A stretch of 50,492 bases of DNA from Oscillospiraceae bacterium (lineage in GTDB: Bacteria; Bacillota; Clostridia; Oscillospirales; Oscillospiraceae), in assembly GCA_017518225.1 (NCBI GenBank), contig JAFWVV010000036.1, positions 1 to 50,492 of the forward strand, given 5' to 3'. A program made the position numbers and the translations under genes. Below are positions 33,565 to 42,745 of the stretch, piece by piece. How positions within the stretch are numbered: the stretch's first letter is position 1; every line of letters begins with the position of its first letter. The notes below the pieces were generated by a model. The model did not search any database, had not been told where the DNA came from, and saw nothing but the letters and a program-made list of their open reading frames with translations.

Positions 33565-33741
33565 TCAGCAGGTGCCGCGAGGGCAGAAGGTGGAGCAATA
33601 GGTTTCTCCTTTGGTGCTGGCCTTTTCATTCTGCACACTGATGCGCGCTGCGCTGCAGCGGCAGTCGATGGTATTGTACTTGCACGCCGTCACGTCACAG
33701 CCTACGCCGGGAAGGATTTCGCTTTTCTTTTTGTCGTTCAT
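33565..33741 (-). CDS. DUF1540 small cysteine-rich protein
   Basis: 58 residues from ATG 33741 with CAGGAGG upstream. The pattern GCDVTACKYN, CRCSAARISV and TYCSTF matches DUF1540 with six or seven Cys, probably a metal-binding fold of unknown role that is common in spore-formers. A possible promoter on the minus strand (TTGTCC, 18 bases, TAAAAT, near 33788-33820) is weak. Convergent with yraN. Confidence 0.85.
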   Translation of the reverse strand: MNDKKKSEILPGVGCDVTACKYNTIDCRCSAARISVQNEKASTKGETYCSTFCPRGTC

Positions 33742-33834
33742 GCTGCGCCTCCTGAATTGATCGAAGATTGTTGCCTTTTTAGCATGTGCAGATGACAGTA
33801 TTTTATTCATTTTATTAGGAAACGGACAAATACT

Positions 33835-34521
33835 ATGGCCTTGTATGCGATTGGAGATTTGCATTTATCCCAGCGAGGAATCAAGCCCATGGGGATTTTT
33901 GGCGAAGAGTGGGAAAATCATGCCGAAAAGCTGACCTGTGGCTTTTCTTGTGTTGGGGACAACGATTTGACGGTGCTCTGCGGCGATCTCTGCTGGGGAA
34001 TGAGCATGGCGGATTCTCTGGAGGATTTTCAATTTGTTGATCGTCTGCCCGGTAAGAAGCTGCTGCTGAAGGGCAATCACGACTATTGGTGGAGCACAGC
34101 CGCAAAGGCGAGACGTTTTTTTGAAGAAAAAAATATTTCAACCATTGATATTCTTCATAACAACTGCTTTTTTTATGAGGATTACGCGATCTGCGGCACG
34201 CGCGGCTGGTTTTATGAGGAAGAGACCGGCGGCGAGCATGATAAAAAAATCATGCTGCGCGAGATTGGGCGACTGGAGACGTCGCTGAAAGCGGCTGGAG
34301 ATAAAAAGAAGCTGGTGTTTCTCCATTATCCGCCGATTTTTGGGAAATATGAATGTAAAGAGATCCTGTCGCTGTTGGATCAATATGGCGCAGAAATCTG
34401 CTGTTACGGCCATATCCACGGCAAGGGATGCCGCATGGCCTTTAACGGCTGGCGCGGTGCGGTGGAGTATCGACTGGTATCTGCCGACCATTTGGGCTTC
34501 TGTCCGCAGAGAATCCTGTAA
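33835..34521 (+). CDS. Calcineurin-like metallophosphoesterase
   Basis: 228 residues. Five metal-binding motifs in order: AIGDLHL (5-11), VLCGDLCWG near 47, KGNHDYWW near 79, LVFLHYPPI near 160 and CCYGHIHGKG near 189. The order matches class III phosphoesterases of the YkuE/UDP-diacylglucosamine hydrolase type, but the substrate is unknown. RBS AGGA is 12 bases upstream. A single gene between the divergent DUF1540 gene and tig. Confidence 0.9.
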   Translation: MALYAIGDLHLSQRGIKPMGIFGEEWENHAEKLTCGFSCVGDNDLTVLCGDLCWGMSMADSLEDFQFVDRLPGKKLLLKGNHDYWWSTAAKARRFFEEKNISTIDILHNNCFFYEDYAICGTRGWFYEEETGGEHDKKIMLREIGRLETSLKAAGDKKKLVFLHYPPIFGKYECKEILSLLDQYGAEICCYGHIHGKGCRMAFNGWRGAVEYRLVSADHLGFCPQRIL

Positions 34522-34537
34522 ATTCAAGAAAAAGCCA

Positions 34538-34566
34538 TTGATTTTATTGGACATATCTGATATAGT
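34538..34566 (+). promoter_or_regulatory. Promoter of tig
   Basis: TTGATT (34538-34543), 17 bases, TATAGT (34561-34566), 42 bases before the trigger factor start. No CtsR or CIRCE-type operator is visible. Confidence 0.65.
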
Positions 34567-34607
34567 AGCAAAGCTTGATAGGCACATAAAGAGGAAGGAG
34601 ATCAATC

Positions 34608-36116
34608 ATGATCGTCAAGAACGTAGAGAAAAAAGAAAACAACACTGCTGTTTTTTCCGTGGAGTCCGATGCGGCAGAATTTGAAGCTGCCGTCCAGGCT
34701 GCATATCTGAAAAACAAATCTCAAATATATATTCCCGGCTTCCGCAAAGGAAAGGCCCCCCGTCAGATCGTCGAGGGCATGTATGGCCATGAGGTCTTCT
34801 ATCAGGACGCGCTGGACGAGCTGGCGCCCAAGGCTTATGAGCTTGGCCTGAAGGAAGCTGAGCTGCGTGTGGTTGGCGCGCCCAGCATCACTGAGGTAAA
34901 CATCACCGACGAGCGCACCGCCGCCTATACCTTCTCTGTGGAGCTGTATCCCGTTGTCACTCTTGGCCAGTACAAAGGGCTGAAGGCGGAAAAGGCTTCC
35001 GTAAAGGTGAGCGCCGCGGACGTGGACGAGGAGATTGAGCGCATCCGCAAGCGCAATGCCCGCCAGATCAGCGTGGACGATCGCGCTGCGCAGATGGGCG
35101 ACACCGCAAAGATCGACTTTGACGGCTATCTCAACGGCGAGCGTTTTGAGGGCGGCAAGGCCGAAGGCTATTCGCTGAAGCTGGGCTCCGGCTCCTTCGT
35201 TCCCGGTTTTGAGGAGCAGCTTGTCGGCATGAAGCTCGGCGAGGAGAAGGACATCGACATCACCTTCCCGGAGGAATACACCCCCGAGCTTGCCGGCAAG
35301 GCCGTGGTTTTCAAAATTAAGCTGCATGAGTTGACCGTGGACGAGCTGCCCGCGCTGGATGATGATTTTGCTCAGGACGTGTCCGAGTTCGATACGCTCA
35401 AGGAGTACAAGGAAAGCGTCCGCAAGGATCTGGAGAAGAAAGCTGAGGAGAAGGCGGAGAGCGATTTCCGCAGTGAGATCATGCGCCAGGCTGTGGAGAA
35501 TCTGGACGTCACCGTTCCCGAAGCGATGATCGCGGAAAAGGCAGAGGAGATCCTGCGTAATTATGCGTCCAACTTCGGAATGAACAGCCGCGAAATGAGC
35601 CTCGACCAGCTTAAGCAGATGATGGGTCTGGACGACGCCTCCATGAATCAGACCATCCGTCCCGCCGCCGAGTTCCAGGTCAAGAACGACCTGCTGCTCG
35701 AGGCTGTGATCGATGCGGAAAAGATCGAGTGCAGCGAGGAAGAGACGAAGGAATACCTCAACAAGATCGCTGAGAACTATGGCGTCAAAGCGGAAGAAAT
35801 CGAAAGCTACTTCGGCAAGGACTTTATCGAGGCCGAGCAGAAGAAAGAGAAGGCTGCCAATCTGATCTTTAAGAGCGCCAAGGCCGGCAAGGCGACGAAG
35901 GCTGCCAAGGTGGAAAAGGCTGAGGAAAAGGCCGAGAAGCCTGCCAAGGCTGCCAAGACCGCCAAAACCGCTAAAACCGAAGAGAAAGAGCCGAAGGCGA
36001 GCAAGACGACAAAGACTGCCAAGACTGCCAAGACAGAAAAGACGGAAGAAAAGGCGGAAAAACCCGCCAAGGCTGCCAAGACGACAAAGACGACCAAGAA
36101 AACAGCCGAAGAATAA
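34608..36116 (+). CDS. tig: Trigger factor with long Lys/Ala-rich tail
   Basis: 502 residues, about 70 more than usual. Ribosome-binding domain with the signature GFRKGKAPR near residues 44-52; FKBP-type prolyl isomerase domain (about 155-245; GDTAKIDFDGYLNG, GSGSFVPGFEEQLVGMKLGEEKDI); helical chaperone domain to about 424. The extra tail from about 425 is almost only Lys, Ala, Thr and Glu and holds a repeated EEKAEKPAKAAKT-type unit. It binds nascent chains at the ribosome exit. The strong RBS AAGGAG precedes ATG 34608. First gene of tig-clpP-clpX-lon. Confidence 0.95.
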   Translation: MIVKNVEKKENNTAVFSVESDAAEFEAAVQAAYLKNKSQIYIPGFRKGKAPRQIVEGMYGHEVFYQDALDELAPKAYELGLKEAELRVVGAPSITEVNITDERTAAYTFSVELYPVVTLGQYKGLKAEKASVKVSAADVDEEIERIRKRNARQISVDDRAAQMGDTAKIDFDGYLNGERFEGGKAEGYSLKLGSGSFVPGFEEQLVGMKLGEEKDIDITFPEEYTPELAGKAVVFKIKLHELTVDELPALDDDFAQDVSEFDTLKEYKESVRKDLEKKAEEKAESDFRSEIMRQAVENLDVTVPEAMIAEKAEEILRNYASNFGMNSREMSLDQLKQMMGLDDASMNQTIRPAAEFQVKNDLLLEAVIDAEKIECSEEETKEYLNKIAENYGVKAEEIESYFGKDFIEAEQKKEKAANLIFKSAKAGKATKAAKVEKAEEKAEKPAKAAKTAKTAKTEEKEPKASKTTKTAKTAKTEKTEEKAEKPAKAAKTTKTTKKTAEE

Positions 36117-36179
36117 AGACGAAGACCAAGGGATATGCTCTTTGAGATAAGCTGATATCGGAAAGGGGAGTATCATACA

Positions 36180-36761
36180 ATGAGTTTAGTTCCATATGTT
36201 GTCGAGCAGACCAGTCGCGGAGAGCGCTCTTATGATATCTATTCGCGCCTGCTTAACGACCGGATTATCATGCTCAGCGAGGAGGTCAACGACACCACCG
36301 CGAGCCTGATCATTGCGCAGCTGCTGTATCTGGAAGCACAGGATCCCGATAAGGACATCCAGTTTTACATCAACAGCCCCGGCGGCAGCGTCACCAGCGG
36401 ACTTGCGATTTACGACACGATGCAGTATATCAAGCCGGACGTTTCAACGATCTGCGTGGGTATGGCGGCTTCCATGGGTGCATTTCTGCTCTCTTCGGGC
36501 GCCAAGGGCAAGCGTATTGCGCTGCCCAATGCCGAGATCATGATCCATCAGCCCTCCGGCGGCAGCCGCGGTCAGTGCACCGATATTCAGATTCAGGCGG
36601 AGCAGATTCAAAAAATCAAGAATCGTCTGAACGGAATTCTGGCAGAAAATACCGGGAAAAGCGTGGAAGAGGTCGAGCGTGATTGCGAGCGTGACTATTT
36701 CATGACCGCCGAGGAAGCGCAAAGCTACGGCCTGATCGACAAGGTCATCTATAAGCGTTAA
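36180..36761 (+). CDS. clpP: ATP-dependent Clp protease proteolytic subunit
   Basis: 193 residues. Ser protease with triad Ser in [11 protein letters not shown] near 97, His in MIHQPSGG near 122 and Asp in [12 protein letters not shown] near 171. [21 protein letters not shown] is the substrate-strand region. GAAAGGGGAG precedes the start. Forms tetradecamers capped by ClpX, whose gene follows. Confidence 0.97.
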   Translation: MSLVPYVVEQTSRGERSYDIYSRLLNDRIIMLSEEVNDTTASLIIAQLLYLEAQDPDKDIQFYINSPGGSVTSGLAIYDTMQYIKPDVSTICVGMAASMGAFLLSSGAKGKRIALPNAEIMIHQPSGGSRGQCTDIQIQAEQIQKIKNRLNGILAENTGKSVEEVERDCERDYFMTAEEAQSYGLIDKVIYKR

Positions 36762-36789
36762 GCAGCAAGCTTTGCTTCATATCTTATCC

Positions 36790-36825
36790 GGAGCGCGGGG
36801 AGGGCCTTGGCCCGCCTCGCGTTTC
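36790..36825 (+). other. GC-rich hairpin between clpP and clpX
   Basis: CGCGGGG..GGGCC pairs with GGCCC..CCTCGCG with one mismatch around a small loop. No real T run follows (GTTTCC), so it is more likely an RNA-stability or partial-attenuation element than a full terminator. Confidence 0.5.
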
Positions 36826-36856
36826 CGGCATCAGTAAAACAGGAATGGAGAAGAAC

Positions 36857-38113
36857 ATGGCAAGGAATGAAGACAGGAGGAGCATCCGCTGCTCGTTTTG
36901 CGGAAAACCCCAGACGCTTGTTAACCGTTTGATTGCAGGAAACAACTGCTGTATCTGTGACGAATGTGTGCGCATGTGCGCCGATATCATGGCGGATGGT
37001 GGAGAAAGCGCGGCACGCGTAGTTCCCGGAAAAGAACCGGCTCTCGCTTTTGAAAAGCTGCCGAAACCCCAGCAGATCAAGGCGCGGCTGGACGAATATG
37101 TGATCGGCCAGGAGCGTGCGAAGATCGTGCTGTCCGTGGCGGTATATAATCACTATAAGCGCATTCTCAACAACGGCGGAAAAAACGAGGTAGAGCTGCA
37201 GAAAAGCAATATTTTGCTGATCGGACCGACCGGCAGCGGCAAAACGCTGTTTGCTCAGACCATGGCAAAAATGCTGGATGTACCCTTTGCGATTGCGGAC
37301 GCCACGACCCTGACAGAGGCAGGCTACGTCGGCGAGGACGTGGAAAACGTGATCTTAAAGCTGCTTCAGGCCGCGAATTTCAACGTGGAGCGCGCACAAT
37401 GCGGCATTATTTATATTGATGAGATTGACAAGATCGCCCGTAAAAGTGAAAACACCTCTATTACCCGTGACGTATCCGGCGAGGGGGTACAGCAGGCGCT
37501 GCTGAAGCTGCTGGAAGGAACGATCGCCAATGTGCCGCCGCAGGGCGGGCGCAAGCATCCGCACCAGGAGTTTATCCACGTGGACACAACAAACATCCTG
37601 TTTATTTGCGGCGGCGCGTTTGACGGGCTGGATAAAATCATCGAAAAGCGCACGAACAAGAAGAGCATGGGCTTTGGCGCGGATATCGCCAGCAACGCGG
37701 AGCGTGATCTGGGCAGCATCCTTTCGCAGGTGCAGCAGCACGATCTGCTCAAGTTCGGCATTATCCCCGAGCTGATCGGCCGTCTGCCGGTTGTGGCTTC
37801 GCTGGATTCGCTTAAGCGTGAAGATCTGGTACGCATTCTGACAGAGCCGAAAAACGCCATGACCAAGCAGTATCAGGCGCTGATGAGCTTTGACGGCGTC
37901 GAGCTTGCATTTGATCCGAAGGCGCTGGAGGCGGTTGCCGACAGCGCGATTGAGCGGAAAATCGGCGCGCGCGGTCTGCGCGGCGTCATGGAAAAGGTGA
38001 TGACCGACGTCATGTATACCGTCCCATCCGACAGCAGCGTTAAAAAGGTCACCATTACCGCGGATTGTGTCAATTCGGACAAAAGCCCGATCATTGAGCG
38101 TGTTAATGATTGA
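36857..38113 (+). CDS. clpX: ATP-dependent Clp protease ATP-binding subunit ClpX
   Basis: 418 residues from ATG 36857 (GGAG at 36848-36851); ATG 36845 is too close to any RBS. N-terminal C4 zinc finger ([17 protein letters not shown]; residues about 11-40), AAA+ core with Walker A GPTGSGKT near 120, Walker [11 protein letters not shown] near 182, and sensor II region near 370. Unfolds tagged substrates and feeds ClpP. Confidence 0.97.
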   Translation: MARNEDRRSIRCSFCGKPQTLVNRLIAGNNCCICDECVRMCADIMADGGESAARVVPGKEPALAFEKLPKPQQIKARLDEYVIGQERAKIVLSVAVYNHYKRILNNGGKNEVELQKSNILLIGPTGSGKTLFAQTMAKMLDVPFAIADATTLTEAGYVGEDVENVILKLLQAANFNVERAQCGIIYIDEIDKIARKSENTSITRDVSGEGVQQALLKLLEGTIANVPPQGGRKHPHQEFIHVDTTNILFICGGAFDGLDKIIEKRTNKKSMGFGADIASNAERDLGSILSQVQQHDLLKFGIIPELIGRLPVVASLDSLKREDLVRILTEPKNAMTKQYQALMSFDGVELAFDPKALEAVADSAIERKIGARGLRGVMEKVMTDVMYTVPSDSSVKKVTITADCVNSDKSPIIERVND

Positions 38114-38172
38114 TTTTCTAAAACAGACGGCAATGCTTTGTCGTTTTTATGCCTCTTGAAAGGAGGTTTCCC

Positions 38173-40587
38173 ATGAGCGAAACAAACGAAAAAAATATCA
38201 GAACGATTCCCTTGCTTGCGTTGCGCGGTTTGATTATTTTTCCGCAGATGCTTCTGACTTTTGACGTGGAGCGCGCCGCGTCTCTTGCGGCGATCAGCGC
38301 GGCAAACAAGGGGGATCATTTGATCTTCCTCAGTGCGCAGAAGGATATTTCGGTGGATGTTCCGCTGGAAAAAGATATCTATGCGGTGGGTACGGTGTGC
38401 CGTATTCGTCAGCAAATCCGCGGCGGTCGTGCCGGCTGCCGGCTGATGGTCGAGGGCTTATATCGCGCACGGGCAATCAGTATGGACACGGACGGTAAAG
38501 GCTATGCTGCGGTGATAGAGCCCTTGGAGGAGAAAGCGGAGCGTCTCAGCGCTGCGCGCCGTGAGGCTATGATGCGCAATGCTCTCGCATTGTTTCACGA
38601 GTACCTGCAAATGAATCAGAACATGATGAACGAGCAGTTGTTGAATGTGCTGGCGCATCCGGATGCCGCTTACGTCGCCAATTACATCGCTCAGCATTTG
38701 CGAGTTTCCGTTGACGCGCGGCAGGAGATTTTAGAGGAATGCCAGCTCAGTAAACGTCTGGCTGCCATCAGCCGCTTGCTTGCCAATGAGCTGAATATCC
38801 TCAGCATTGAACAGCAGCTCAATGAGGCGACGCAGGAGGCGATGGAGCGCAATCAGCGTGAGTACTACCTGCGAGAAGAGCTCAAGGTCATCCAGGCTGA
38901 GCTTGGAGAAGACGCCGGTGCAGACGACTTCGGCGAATATCGTCGCCGCATAGAGGCGCTTGCCGCACCGAAAGCGGTGCAGGAAAAGCTGAAGAAGGAG
39001 CTGTCGCGTCTGCAAAAGCAGCCGTTTGGGTCTTCCGAAGCTGCGGTGCTGCGCGCCTACATAGAGACTGTGCTGGAATTGCCCTGGGGCGTGAAGACCG
39101 AGGAAACGCTCGATCTGAAAAAGGCACGAAAGATTTTGGACGAGGAACATTTCGGGCTGGAAAAGGTCAAGGAACGCATTTTGGAGTATCTATCTGTTCG
39201 TCAGCTGACGCCGGAACTCAAGGGCGGTCTGTTATGCCTCGTCGGCCCTCCGGGCACCGGTAAAACCAGCATTGCGATGAGCATCGCGCATGCGACAAAC
39301 CGCAAATTGGTAAGGCTGTCGCTGGGCGGCGTACACGATGAAGCGGAAATCCGCGGACATCGAAAAACCTATATTGGATCCATGCCGGGTCGCATTATGA
39401 ATGGCGTCATGCAGGCAAAATCATGCAATCCGCTGATGGTTCTCGATGAGATCGACAAACTTGGCGCGGATTATCGCGGTGATCCCTCCGCGGCACTGCT
39501 GGAAGTGCTCGACGCGGAACAGAACGGCAGCTTTCGCGATCATTTTCTCGAGATTCCCTTCGATTTGTCCGAGGTCTTTTTCATCACGACCGCCAATACG
39601 ACGGATACCATTCCGCGGCCCTTGCTTGACCGTATGGAGATCATTGAACTGAGCTCCTATACCGACGAGGAGAAGCTGGAGATCGCAAAGCGTCACCTTC
39701 TGCCCAAGCAAAGGAAAAAGCATGGTCTCCGGGCAAATCAGCTGCGCGTCAGCGACGAAGTCCTGCGCGAGATTATTTGCGGCTATACCCGTGAATCCGG
39801 TGTGCGCCGTCTGGAGCGTGAGCTTGCTTCCTTGTGCCGTAAAACCGCTGCGCGGATTGCTGAAGGAAGCTGCAAAAGTCTCAATGTCAGACAAGAACAG
39901 CTGGAAGCGCTGCTGGGGCCGGTGAAGTACAAGCGCGACGAGCAAAGAGCGCAGGATGAAATCGGTCTCGTACGCGGCCTTGCCTATACCAGCGTCGGCG
40001 GGGAAGTGCTGGACGTGGAGGTTGCTGTTGTCGACGGCAGCGGGAAGCTGGAGCTGACCGGAAACCTTGGCGACGTTATGAAGGAATCTGCGCACGCGGC
40101 CTTGACCTACATCCGCAGCCGTGCACAGACGCTCGGCGTCGATCCGGAGTTCTATAAGAAGAAAGATATCCACATCCATTTTCCGGAGGGAGCGGTGCCG
40201 AAGGACGGCCCGTCCGCCGGTATTACCGTGACGGTTGCGTTGGTTTCCGCCCTGACAGGAGCGCCGGCGCGCCGTGATGTTGCGATGACCGGTGAGATCA
40301 CGCTGCGTGGACGCGTGCTGCCCATCGGCGGCCTGAAGGAGAAGACGATGGCGGCGCTGCGCGCCGGTATGCATACGGTGATTCTGCCGGCAGACAATTT
40401 GCCGGATTTGGCGGAGATCGATCCGACGGTACGAGCGGCGCTGCACTTTGTCCCGACCGATCATGTGGACAAAATTCTTGACATAGCGCTGGTGCGTGAG
40501 TATGCAGACTGTGACGATATCCTCTTTTCCCGGCAAGGCTTAAGTGCATATACCACAGATACGGCAGGTGCGACATGCAGAGCTTGA
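38173..40587 (+). CDS. lon: ATP-dependent protease Lon
   Basis: 804 residues from ATG 38173 with AAAGGAGG upstream. N-terminal LON substrate domain (TIPLLALRGLIIFPQM), coiled middle, AAA+ module with Walker A GPPGTGKTS near 362 and DEIDKLG, then the protease domain with catalytic Ser in PKDGPSAG near 682 and Lys in KEKTMAAL near 724. Soluble LonA type. Starts 59 bases after clpX and overlaps ysxC by 13 bases. Confidence 0.97.
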   Translation: MSETNEKNIRTIPLLALRGLIIFPQMLLTFDVERAASLAAISAANKGDHLIFLSAQKDISVDVPLEKDIYAVGTVCRIRQQIRGGRAGCRLMVEGLYRARAISMDTDGKGYAAVIEPLEEKAERLSAARREAMMRNALALFHEYLQMNQNMMNEQLLNVLAHPDAAYVANYIAQHLRVSVDARQEILEECQLSKRLAAISRLLANELNILSIEQQLNEATQEAMERNQREYYLREELKVIQAELGEDAGADDFGEYRRRIEALAAPKAVQEKLKKELSRLQKQPFGSSEAAVLRAYIETVLELPWGVKTEETLDLKKARKILDEEHFGLEKVKERILEYLSVRQLTPELKGGLLCLVGPPGTGKTSIAMSIAHATNRKLVRLSLGGVHDEAEIRGHRKTYIGSMPGRIMNGVMQAKSCNPLMVLDEIDKLGADYRGDPSAALLEVLDAEQNGSFRDHFLEIPFDLSEVFFITTANTTDTIPRPLLDRMEIIELSSYTDEEKLEIAKRHLLPKQRKKHGLRANQLRVSDEVLREIICGYTRESGVRRLERELASLCRKTAARIAEGSCKSLNVRQEQLEALLGPVKYKRDEQRAQDEIGLVRGLAYTSVGGEVLDVEVAVVDGSGKLELTGNLGDVMKESAHAALTYIRSRAQTLGVDPEFYKKKDIHIHFPEGAVPKDGPSAGITVTVALVSALTGAPARRDVAMTGEITLRGRVLPIGGLKEKTMAALRAGMHTVILPADNLPDLAEIDPTVRAALHFVPTDHVDKILDIALVREYADCDDILFSRQGLSAYTTDTAGATCRA

Positions 40588-41165
40588 ATGTTAATCGAGC
40601 GGAGTTTATCAAATCGGCTGCATCCAGTGCGCAGTTTATGGCGAGCAGCGTGCCCGCAGTGGTTTTTGCAGGCAAGTCCAACGTCGGAAAATCATCTGTG
40701 ATCAATCGTCTGCTCAACCGTAAAAATTTTGCTCGTGTCGGTGCGTCTCCGGGAAAAACCATTCATGTAAATTATTTTTTAATCGATGAAAAGCTCTATT
40801 TTGTCGATTTGCCCGGCTATGGATATGCGAAGGTCTCCCAATCCGAGCGTCAGCGCTGGGGACGATTGATGGAAGAATTTTTCTCGGATCCGTCGCGTAT
40901 GCAGCTCGGCGTTATGATCGTCGATGCACGACATAAGCCAACCGCGGACGACGTGACGATGGCCTCCTGGTTCCTTGCTGCAGGCTGCCGATTCGTCGTT
41001 GTTGCCAACAAGCTGGACAAACTGAAAAAAAGCGAGATTGAGCCTAATCTTCACTTGATACGGCAGACGCTTTCTTTGCCGGAGGAAGTCCGACTGATTC
41101 CTTTCTCCGCGGAGAAAGGAGCGGGGAAAGAGCTCTTGTTGTCCGAGATTGTATCTTTGATTTGA
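40575..41165 (+). CDS. ysxC: Ribosome biogenesis GTP-binding protein YsxC/EngB
   Basis: 196 residues. TRAFAC-class GTPase: G1 GKSNVGKSS near 34, G2 with SPGKTIHVNYF, G3 DLPGYGYAKV near 79, G4 NKLDK near 145, G5 near 176. Needed for 50S assembly. It follows lon as in Bacillus. Confidence 0.96.
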   Translation: MQSLNVNRAEFIKSAASSAQFMASSVPAVVFAGKSNVGKSSVINRLLNRKNFARVGASPGKTIHVNYFLIDEKLYFVDLPGYGYAKVSQSERQRWGRLMEEFFSDPSRMQLGVMIVDARHKPTADDVTMASWFLAAGCRFVVVANKLDKLKKSEIEPNLHLIRQTLSLPEEVRLIPFSAEKGAGKELLLSEIVSLI

Positions 41166-41172
41166 CGTGTGG

Positions 41173-41213
41173 CAATAGCAGGACGATTTTTTCGTCCTGC
41201 TATTGTGTTTTTT
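41173..41213 (+). terminator. Terminator of the tig-clpPX-lon-ysxC run
   Basis: A perfect 14-bp stem CAATAGCAGGACGA/TCGTCCTGCTATTG around T5, then TGTTTTTT, seven bases after the ysxC stop. Confidence 0.92.
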
Positions 41214-41240
41214 GATTTTTTTTGGTAAACTGTCTATATA
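41212..41240 (+). promoter_or_regulatory. Candidate promoter of the M50-scpAB operon
   Basis: TTGATT (41212-41217), 17 bases, TATATA (41235-41240). The predicted RNA start (about 41247) falls on or just before the gene's possible start codons, which is unusual. See findings. Confidence 0.5.
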
Positions 41241-41258
41241 TTGGGGGTGTTCAAACCG

Positions 41259-41948
41259 GTGTGGAATGAAATCATAAACGGCTTTGATTTTGCGCCCTTG
41301 CTCCGTATCCTGTATAGTGCGATCCCGGCCTTGATCTGCATCACCCTGCATGAATTGAGTCACGGCGCCGTAGCCTTTCTTCTGGGCGACCCAACGGCGA
41401 AAAATGCCGGACGACTGACGCTAAATCCGATTCGGCATCTGGATATTATGGGCTTTTTGATGCTCGTTGTTGCACGTGTTGGATGGGCAAAGCCTGTGCC
41501 TGTAGATATGCGCTATTTTAAGCATCCCAAAAGGGGAATGGCGTTAACGGCATTAGCCGGACCGCTTTCCAATATCCTCATTGCGGCTGTTTTTCTGCTG
41601 CTTTTCGGTTTTTGCTTTCCCTTTGTATCGTATAGCCAGAACGGAACGATGCGTGTGATCTGTGAGCTCTTATATCTGACCGCGCAATTGAGCGTTGGTC
41701 TTGCGCTCTTTAATCTGCTGCCGATCCCTCCGCTTGATGGCTCAAAGGTGTTGTTTTCCGTGATGCCGGATAAGGGCTATTTATGGCTGATGCGCTATGA
41801 ACGCTATGGAATGCTTTTGCTGATTGCGCTTGCCTATGCGGGCGTGACGGGAAGATTTCTGGGCGTCGCGATTGATAAGCTTGTCTCATGGCTGATGCCG
41901 CTGGCCGAATGGGGCTATCGACTCTGCCTATCTTTCAATTTCGTGTGA
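41259..41948 (+). CDS. M50 site-2 protease family membrane protein
   Basis: 229 residues if GTG 41259 is used (GGGGGTG at 41243-41249 is the only RBS-like site); GTG 41247 and TTG 41241 are in frame. About six membrane helices, zinc motif TLHELSHGAVAF and third ligand in NLLPIPPLDGSKV. No PDZ domain. This YwhC-like class often precedes scpA in Clostridia. Substrate unknown. It is the second M50 protease in the window, and is distinct from the SpoIVFB-like one. Confidence 0.88.
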   Translation: MWNEIINGFDFAPLLRILYSAIPALICITLHELSHGAVAFLLGDPTAKNAGRLTLNPIRHLDIMGFLMLVVARVGWAKPVPVDMRYFKHPKRGMALTALAGPLSNILIAAVFLLLFGFCFPFVSYSQNGTMRVICELLYLTAQLSVGLALFNLLPIPPLDGSKVLFSVMPDKGYLWLMRYERYGMLLLIALAYAGVTGRFLGVAIDKLVSWLMPLAEWGYRLCLSFNFV

Positions 41949-41953
41949 GTAAT

Positions 41954-42745
41954 ATGGAAAATCCAAGTTTCTTTCTGGAGGGCATCGTTCAGGACAAAAA
42001 CGGTCTGCAGGATTTTGAGGGGCCGCTCAGTCTCGTTTTGATGCTGCTTCAAAAAAACAAAATAGAGATTCGCGATATCAAAATTGCGGAGATCGTCGAT
42101 CAATATCTCGCTTATCTCGATGAGATGGAGCGAATGGATCTCGAGGTCGCCAGCGAGTTTGTCCAGATGGCGGCGCATCTGCTGTATATCAAAACAAAGA
42201 TGCTGCTGACAAACGACGAGGAGGAGCTGAGCGAGCTGGAGGAACTGAAGCTTGCGCTGGAGCGTTTGCAGAGCAAAAGCGTGTATGAAGCGGTGCGTGA
42301 CCTTGTGCCAACGCTGCATAAGATGTCTGAAAAAGGCTTGCTGCTGTTCTCCAAGCCGCCGGAACCGCTGCCACGCACCGGGCGTGAGTATGAATATCGC
42401 CACGAGCCCAGGGATTTGCTGCGTGCGTTGCTGCGCGTATATTCCCGCGGCGTAAAGGTTCCGGAGAGCGATTTGCTGAGTTCGGCGATTCCCAGGCGAA
42501 TTACATACAGCGTTCGCGATAAAAGTCGTCAGCTGATCGAGAGGCTGCGCCGCAACAACAGCTCGCTGCGCGCGCTCTATTATGACTGCGCCAGCCGTAC
42601 AGAGCTGGTTGCGACCTTTCTCGCCGTGCTGGAGCTTTGCAGCACGGGGAGTATAAAACTCATTCGCACCGACGAAGATTATTCCGTGGAGTTTGTCGGC
42701 GGCGATGTGGATAAAATCTTGGAACGGATCGAAGAACAGACATGA
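41954..42745 (+). CDS. scpA: Segregation and condensation protein A
   Basis: 263 residues, the kleisin of the Smc-ScpAB condensin. N-terminal LEGIVQDKNGLQDFEGPLSLVL and LLQKNKIEIRDIKIAEIVDQYL bind the Smc neck, and the C-terminal winged helix (ELVATFLAVLELCSTGSIKL) binds the Smc head. ATG 41954 lies five bases after the M50 stop with no clear RBS; GTG 41945 overlaps that stop and may also be used by coupling. Overlaps scpB (ATGA). Confidence 0.94.
   Translation: MENPSFFLEGIVQDKNGLQDFEGPLSLVLMLLQKNKIEIRDIKIAEIVDQYLAYLDEMERMDLEVASEFVQMAAHLLYIKTKMLLTNDEEELSELEELKLALERLQSKSVYEAVRDLVPTLHKMSEKGLLLFSKPPEPLPRTGREYEYRHEPRDLLRALLRVYSRGVKVPESDLLSSAIPRRITYSVRDKSRQLIERLRRNNSSLRALYYDCASRTELVATFLAVLELCSTGSIKLIRTDEDYSVEFVGGDVDKILERIEEQT

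Noticed and set aside
38114-38172. A terminator between clpX and lon because of TCGTTTTT.
   Set aside because: No stable stem precedes the T run.
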